A stretch of 21,170 bases of DNA, from positions 1 to 21,170 of the forward strand of contig CAZLGW010000064.1 of assembly GCA_964559125.1 (NCBI GenBank), read 5' to 3'. The notes under the pieces are model-generated. The model searched no databases and was not told where the DNA came from. It was given only the letters and a program-made list of their open reading frames with translations. Positions 16,644-21,170 of this stretch are shown here, piece after piece. Source of the DNA: Ravibacter sp964559125 (GTDB lineage: Bacteria; Bacteroidota; Bacteroidia; Cytophagales; Spirosomataceae). Position 1 is the first letter of the stretch, and each line of letters starts with the position of its first letter. The translations under genes and the position numbers were made by a program.

Positions 16644-17959
16644 ACAGGCTTTTAAATAAACCTTTAAGGACATTCATCATTTATGCGTCCATTGTCCTGC
16701 TGGCCAGTGTACCGGTGTATTTCTATGCCGTGGATACGATATGGCTCCAGGAACTAGATGAGAATAACGACATCATCGCTGAACGGGCGGTTTACCAGCT
16801 TGACCGTACCGACTTCCGGATCCATAACCCCGACAGCCTTTTTACTTTCTGGAATATTATCCAGCCAAACGCCCGGCTGGAGCGTCTCGAAGAAAACAGA
16901 AAAATGCCGGCCGACAACCGGTACACCATTTACAAAGGGCATGCGAATCCAGACTACAAACGGTTCAAGGATCGTTTCAGGGTACTGGAAAGAGCCTTTC
17001 TGCTCGACGGCAGGCCCTACCTGCTGGTAGTGGAGTCCAACGTGGAGGAAACCTATGAGACGGTGGCGGTGATCGCGCTGATCACCGGTGTTTTTTTCCT
17101 GATCCTGAGTGCCGGCTTCGTCGTGCTGAGCAGAAAGATGTCCGAAAGGATATGGGCGCCTTTCAGGGATACGCTTGCCAGATTGAAAAGCTTCAGGGTC
17201 GATGAAGGACAGGTAGCGACCTTTACCCCCAGCGATATCCTGGAGTTTGAAGAGCTCAACAGGGCGCTCGAACGGCTGATGGCCCGGAATATCGAGGTCT
17301 TCAGGACGCAGAAGGAATTCACGGAAAATGCGTCGCATGAGCTGCAGACCCCGCTGGCCATTATCCAGACCAGGCTGGGCATGCTGCTTCAGTCGGAGCC
17401 GATCACCAGCGAGCAGTACCACCTGGTGGAAAGCGCCAACAAAGCGCTCGCAAGGGCTGTCAGGATCAATAAAGACCTTTTGCTCCTGGCCCGGATAGCG
17501 AACGACCAGTTTTCATCAAAAGAGGAAATCAATATGGGAGATCAGATAGGCGGTATCATCGATCTGTTCGGACATGAGTTCGACCGCAGATCGATCAGGC
17601 TGAATACGAAGATTGACGAGGACGCGGTTATACTTTCAAACCATTTTCTCTTTACAACGGTTATACAGAACCTGATCACCAACGCATTGAGATACTGCCC
17701 TCTTAACGGGCAGGTCGATATCCTGTTGGATGAAAACAGGTTTGTAATCTCCAATTCGGGCATTAAAGAGCTCAATAAGGCCCGGCTTTTCCAGCGTTTT
17801 GCGGTATTGGATGAAGATAACCCGAGCACGGGTATCGGCCTGGCCCTTGTGCATACCATCTGCAGGGAGAACGACTGGGATATTACCTACACTTTCGCGT
17901 CGGATATGCATGCTTTTGAGATCATTTTCGACCGTGATCTTATCTCAGACCAGGACTGA
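16640..17959 (+). CDS. Sensor histidine kinase, partner of the OmpR-type regulator
   Basis: 439 aa. Two membrane segments (about 12-30 and 142-164) flank a small periplasmic sensor of about 110 residues of no recognised type. Then come a linker, a HisKA domain with H233 in ASHELQTPLAIIQ, and a HATPase with N-box (NLITNALRYCP) and G-box (STGIGLALVHTI). The F-box and G1 region is short (NRFVISNSG), which is seen in many Bacteroidota kinases. It overlaps the regulator by 4 nt, and its 3' end overlaps the convergent winged-helix gene by 20 bp (17940-17959). Confidence 0.94.
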   Translation: MNRLLNKPLRTFIIYASIVLLASVPVYFYAVDTIWLQELDENNDIIAERAVYQLDRTDFRIHNPDSLFTFWNIIQPNARLERLEENRKMPADNRYTIYKGHANPDYKRFKDRFRVLERAFLLDGRPYLLVVESNVEETYETVAVIALITGVFFLILSAGFVVLSRKMSERIWAPFRDTLARLKSFRVDEGQVATFTPSDILEFEELNRALERLMARNIEVFRTQKEFTENASHELQTPLAIIQTRLGMLLQSEPITSEQYHLVESANKALARAVRINKDLLLLARIANDQFSSKEEINMGDQIGGIIDLFGHEFDRRSIRLNTKIDEDAVILSNHFLFTTVIQNLITNALRYCPLNGQVDILLDENRFVISNSGIKELNKARLFQRFAVLDEDNPSTGIGLALVHTICRENDWDITYTFASDMHAFEIIFDRDLISDQD

Positions 17960-18293
17960 GACGGTACAGGTGCTTTGCCCTGACCCTTTCCCGCTCTATC
18001 AGGCCTTTATCTACAAATACCCTGATGATGTTATAGACAGTCCCCCTGCTTACCGGGTGGATCTCCTTGGCCGTAAGCCAGATATCTTCAGGATCGGTAA
18101 ATTCGGGTGTATTACACAGAATCTCTATGACCGCCAGTTGTTGCCCGGAAACAGGCTTGTTGGAACCCCTGTACAATGCCGTTGCAAGGATTGCAGCTAT
18201 TTCGGATTTATTCACTTCAGCACCCTGCTTATCCATATCCGGGTATCCGGTATACCCGGACTGCCTGACCGCTTTCTTAGAATTTATAGCCAT
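17940..18293 (-). CDS. Short Fur-like winged-helix regulator
   Basis: 117 aa. Residues about 45-112 fit the DNA-binding half of the Fur family: GQQLAVIEIL, then a helix pair ending SRGTVYNIIRVFVDKGLIER, followed by a short wing (KHLYRL). The C-terminal dimerisation and metal-binding domain of Fur is absent, with no His/Cys cluster, so metal sensing in the classical way is unlikely. The start at 18293 overlaps the stop of the upstream receptor gene by 17 bp; a second ATG at 18234-18236 would start just after the 23-bp palindrome and also leaves the whole domain intact. Co-transcription with the receptor suggests that it regulates that gene. Its 3' end overlaps the convergent kinase gene by 20 bp. 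Confidence 0.75.
   Translation of the reverse strand: MAINSKKAVRQSGYTGYPDMDKQGAEVNKSEIAAILATALYRGSNKPVSGQQLAVIEILCNTPEFTDPEDIWLTAKEIHPVSRGTVYNIIRVFVDKGLIERERVRAKHLYRLSPGLR
18238..18260. repeat. 23-bp GC-rich palindrome at the start of the winged-helix gene
   Basis: Perfect 9-bp arms TCCGGGTAT (18238-18246) and ATACCCGGA (18252-18260) around 5 nt. It lies 17 nt past the receptor stop, inside the long form of the winged-helix frame or 1 nt before its inner ATG (18234-18236). It could be an operator for that regulator, a hairpin that holds back its start codon, or a weak terminator; there is no T-run. Confidence 0.6.
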
Positions 18294-20688
18294 ATCCGAG
18301 ACGGACTACCTGGGTTTCGTAATAGTCTGTACTGATGTATCTGAAGCCATCGCCCAGGATATCCCTTTTGATAACCATGGTGTTGAAAAGGTCGCCGGCA
18401 TTCAGGAACAGCTCGCCTTTCCCGTTTTGAACCGCCTTCTTCAGTCCCACATCTATCGTGAACCTGGCGCCGATCGTGCCCTGTGGGATAAGGTCCCGTG
18501 CGAGGTAGATGGCCGTAAGCTGCCCGTCAAACCCTCCCGGAAACCGGAATTTGTTGTTGAGCTTTATATTACCGGAAAGCAGGGTCTGCCTGTCGGCCGA
18601 GAAAGTGTTGGGCTCAGGATACAGGTTATGCACTGTAAAGGCGTCGATCCGGTTGCGATAGATATTCGCGTTGAGGTTGAAGGAATAGGTATCGGATACC
18701 TTTTGATCCAACACAGCCTCCAGACCTGTGTTGTAGCTTTTACCTGCATTCTGGAATATGGCATACACAAGCCTGCTGTCCGGAACGATACTGGAAATAC
18801 GCGTGATCGTTCCGTCGGCAAAACGGTGGTATAGCGCAGAATACAGGTAGCCGCTATGCCAGTTATACTTATGTCCCAGCTCTATGGAATTGGTAAACTG
18901 GGGTCGCAAAGCAGGACTTCCGACCTTTATGATCTCTGCGTCGTCATACTTCGGGAATATACGGATGTCGACCTCATTGGGCCTGTCTACACGGCGGTTG
19001 TAAAATAATGACAGCTTGTTGTTCCCGTTGATTTTGTAGGCCAGCCGGAAATTAGGAAACGGCTGGGTATAATGGTAGCCGTCGCTTTTGTAGGTATTGT
19101 GATCCGGGTTTACGTCGTACTGTATCCGTACATACTCCACTCTCAACCCTAATTCAGCTTCCCATTTTTCATTTTCGAGCACATAATTGCCGTATAGAGC
19201 AGGTATCAGCTCCCTGTAGGTAGCCCACCCGCCCGCGCTGGTATCGAGCACCGAATTTGTTCCCGGGATGAAATTCATGTCGGTAGGGATGCTCCTGTTG
19301 CGCAGCTTTATGCCCGTTTCAATATGTCCGTACCTAAGCGGCCTTATATAATCGATATTGAAATCATATACCTGCTCGTCAGACAGCAGCTTAAAGGCAT
19401 CCGTACCGGCCGATTCAGGCAGATAGTTGTCGTAGAAGTATTTTTCGTCTTCCCGGTGGAAGGTATAGTTAAAACCTATATTGAGTAGCCGCCCGGCTTC
19501 TTTGAATCTGTGCTGGTAGCTGGCGGTGGCCATGGCGGTCGTTTTCAGCTCATCTTCAAAAAACTGCCAGAGACGGAGCCGTTGCGAGTGGTCCCCGTTA
19601 AAAAACGGCTGGTCGCCGCGGTCAATGATCTTTTCGCTGCCGAATAGTCCTGAAACAGTCAGGATGTTCCTTTCGTTTATACTCCAGTCTGCACCGGCCT
19701 TCGTCGTCAGGAAGTTGGTATTCCTGTTACGCTTCAACTGAGAGCTGATGACGGCACCATCGTCGTAGGTACGTGTTACGAATTCGTTTTTATTCAGTGT
19801 TTGCGTATATAGATTATCCGCCTGTAAAAAGACATTCAGTTTACCTGTCCGGTAGTTAATCGAAAGCGAAGGGTTGATTTTAGGAGTGGCCGTATATTGC
19901 GGCCGGATAGTGGGAAGGTTTTCTTTCCTTACCCAGAGCGCGCCCAGCCCGGTTGTCAGCACGGCCTTGCCGTTCAGGCCGTTTTGCCTGCTTTTCTTCA
20001 TGACGATGTTGATGATACCGGCATTGCCGTTTGCATCGTATTTCGCAGACGGATTGGTGATGATCTCAATTTTTTCGATAGCCGATGCAGGGATGTTGTC
20101 CAGGCCGGTTTGGCTGCCAAATCCGGTTAATGCGGTTTGCTTTCCGTCAATAAGTACCGTAACCTTGTCGTTTCCCCGTAACTGTACTTTCCCCTCCTGT
20201 ACGGTTATACCCGGGAGGTTCTGCATACTCTGCAGCACCGAACCGCCCGATTGGCTGATATTATCCGCCAGGGAATAGGTTTTCTTATCCATTTTATAAC
20301 TCACATCGCTTTGTTCGGCGGTAACGACCACTTCCTGTAATGCGGTTGCGCTTTCTGCCAGCTCGATGGCCGGGATATCCAGGAAACCGGAAAGGCTACC
20401 GACAAATAGTGGCAGGGTGCTTGTTTCGTAACCTATAAATGAAGCCTGCAGATGATAAGTGGCGGGGGCTATGTTATCCAGTGTAAACCTGCCTTCCTCA
20501 TCAGTGATAGTCCCTGATACGAAAGTGCTGTCACTTCCGGTCTTTAGTACAATGTTGACGTAAGGCAGGCCGGATTTATCCGATTTGCTTTTGACGGCAC
20601 CGGAAACCGTAACGGCGGAGACCTGTCCGAAGGAAGTGATAGTAAAAAAGGAAGAGATAAATAAAGAGATCAGCGTTCGGGTGCTCAT
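18277..20688 (-). CDS. TonB-receptor-like outer-membrane beta-barrel protein (OMP_b-brl_3 type)
   Basis: 803 aa from the ATG at 20686-20688, chosen because the product then begins with a signal peptide (MSTRTLISLFISSFF, cleavage near FGQ); the longer frame from 20793 adds 35 residues that hide it. In order: a carboxypeptidase-regulatory-like domain (about 27-110, VSGAVKSKSDKSGLPYVNIV), a connector ending EVVVTAEQ, a plug-like domain (PGITVQEGKVQLRGNDKVTVLIDGKQ is split across its strands; EIITNPSAKYDANGNAGIINI), and a large beta-barrel ending YGYKF. Proteins of this type often lack an SusD partner, as here. The ligand is unknown; possibilities include peptides, metals or regulatory signalling. 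It shares an overlap with the Fur-like gene downstream, and a two-component system lies convergently beyond. Confidence 0.9.
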   Translation of the reverse strand: MSTRTLISLFISSFFTITSFGQVSAVTVSGAVKSKSDKSGLPYVNIVLKTGSDSTFVSGTITDEEGRFTLDNIAPATYHLQASFIGYETSTLPLFVGSLSGFLDIPAIELAESATALQEVVVTAEQSDVSYKMDKKTYSLADNISQSGGSVLQSMQNLPGITVQEGKVQLRGNDKVTVLIDGKQTALTGFGSQTGLDNIPASAIEKIEIITNPSAKYDANGNAGIINIVMKKSRQNGLNGKAVLTTGLGALWVRKENLPTIRPQYTATPKINPSLSINYRTGKLNVFLQADNLYTQTLNKNEFVTRTYDDGAVISSQLKRNRNTNFLTTKAGADWSINERNILTVSGLFGSEKIIDRGDQPFFNGDHSQRLRLWQFFEDELKTTAMATASYQHRFKEAGRLLNIGFNYTFHREDEKYFYDNYLPESAGTDAFKLLSDEQVYDFNIDYIRPLRYGHIETGIKLRNRSIPTDMNFIPGTNSVLDTSAGGWATYRELIPALYGNYVLENEKWEAELGLRVEYVRIQYDVNPDHNTYKSDGYHYTQPFPNFRLAYKINGNNKLSLFYNRRVDRPNEVDIRIFPKYDDAEIIKVGSPALRPQFTNSIELGHKYNWHSGYLYSALYHRFADGTITRISSIVPDSRLVYAIFQNAGKSYNTGLEAVLDQKVSDTYSFNLNANIYRNRIDAFTVHNLYPEPNTFSADRQTLLSGNIKLNNKFRFPGGFDGQLTAIYLARDLIPQGTIGARFTIDVGLKKAVQNGKGELFLNAGDLFNTMVIKRDILGDGFRYISTDYYETQVVRLGYGYKF

Positions 20689-20876
20689 GGCATTCAATGT
20701 CTTTTGATGACGCAAAGCTGGTACCCGATTCTGAAGAAATTCTGGATTTAAGGCGGTGGCTACGTAAAGCGTAATAGTAGGCTGGATTGTCACGGATTTT
20801 AACTCGGGCGCAAGTATTTTGACAGGAACCCGATACGAAGCGACAGTTATAATAATTTCCTTAATTTTACAGAGCT

Positions 20877-21167
20877 ATGTTAACTGAAAAGCAAATCGAT
20901 ATCATTATAGATACACTGAAGCCTTATCATCCCAAGAAGATAGGGATATTCGGATCTGTGGCTCGTGGAGAAGATGTGCCTGGGAGTGATGTTGATATTT
21001 TGTACCAGTTTCACAAGACTGTAGGCTTATTTACATTATTGGGGCTTAAAGATGATCTTGAAAGAAAATTAAAGAAAAAAGTAGATCTAGTATCAGAGAA
21101 ATACGCCCACCCCAGATTGAAACCCTATATTCTCAATGATTTAAAGATTATTTATGAGCAAGATTAA
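20877..21167 (+). CDS. MNT-type nucleotidyltransferase (MntA-like antitoxin)
   Basis: 96 aa, the usual size of minimal nucleotidyltransferases. The motif GSVARGEDVPGSDVDIL (26-42) contains the GS pair and catalytic D38/D40, and a third acidic residue is D70 in KKVDLV. In MntA/HepT pairs such a protein adds AMP to a tyrosine of the HEPN RNase and neutralises it. The next frame (ATG at 21154) overlaps its end by 14 bp, the typical arrangement with a HEPN partner. TAATTTTA at 20862-20869 resembles a -7 box but is very close to the ATG. Confidence 0.88.
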   Translation: MLTEKQIDIIIDTLKPYHPKKIGIFGSVARGEDVPGSDVDILYQFHKTVGLFTLLGLKDDLERKLKKKVDLVSEKYAHPRLKPYILNDLKIIYEQD

Positions 21168-21170
21168 CCC
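21154..21170 (+). CDS. Probable HEPN-domain (HepT-like) toxin, first codons only
   Basis: Five codons (MSKIN) are visible before the window ends. The assignment rests on position: an ATG overlapping the end of an MNT nucleotidyltransferase gene by 14 bp, as in MntA/HepT pairs, and on an MSK-type opening common in DUF86 proteins. The protein itself cannot be verified here. Confidence 0.45.

Noticed and set aside
18067..18834. Plus-strand open frame of 255 codons
   Set aside because: It is antisense to the Fur-like gene and the beta-barrel receptor, both of which have family motifs; its translation has none.

Overview
The window is from a member of the Bacteroidota, most likely Cytophagales (Dyadobacter/Spirosoma-like; this placement is inference). 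The signs are a SusC/SusD outer-membrane pair, a LytS/LytTR system with a 7TMR-DISM sensor, a carboxypeptidase-regulatory-domain/OMP_b-brl_3 receptor, and -7 promoter elements close to TAnnTTTG. No tRNA, rRNA, transposase or CRISPR array was found.

Layout. (1) 1-~490, minus: 5' end of a cobalamin-independent methionine synthase homologue that appears to contain only the MetE catalytic (C-terminal) domain, preceded by a clear cobalamin riboswitch. (2) 750-9850, minus: a tight five-gene operon, susC - susD - exported amidohydrolase (family 3) - SsuD-like flavin monooxygenase - APC amino-acid permease. Gaps are 38, 37 and 6 nt, then a 4-nt ATGA overlap. It looks like a dedicated uptake and catabolic route for a small N- and/or S-containing molecule rather than a glycan, because no glycoside hydrolase is present. 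(3) 9851-10201: leader with a strong AT-rich hairpin upstream of susC. (4) 10202-13024, minus: LytTR response regulator and its membrane histidine kinase, candidate regulators of the neighbouring susCD operon. (5) 13223-14561, plus: OmpA-domain surface protein whose signal-peptide codons are out of frame with the rest (one extra base). (6) 14551-15231, minus: ribbon-helix-helix antitoxin plus a PIN toxin interrupted by an in-frame stop. (7) 15337-15753, minus: small EamA/DMT transporter. (8) 15969-17959, plus: OmpR/HK two-component pair with an ATGA overlap. (9) 17940-20688, minus: outer-membrane beta-barrel receptor and a short Fur-like winged-helix protein, with a 23-bp palindrome at its start. 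(10) 20877-end, plus: MNT nucleotidyltransferase and the first codons of its probable HEPN partner.

The most novel part is the SusCD-amidohydrolase-monooxygenase-permease operon. SusCD would bring a substrate across the outer membrane, the exported amidohydrolase would cleave it in the periplasm, the APC permease would import an amine or amino-acid product, and the flavin monooxygenase would oxidise a product in the cytoplasm. The substrate cannot be read from sequence. The monooxygenase appears to lack two SsuD active-site residues, which argues against simple alkanesulfonates.
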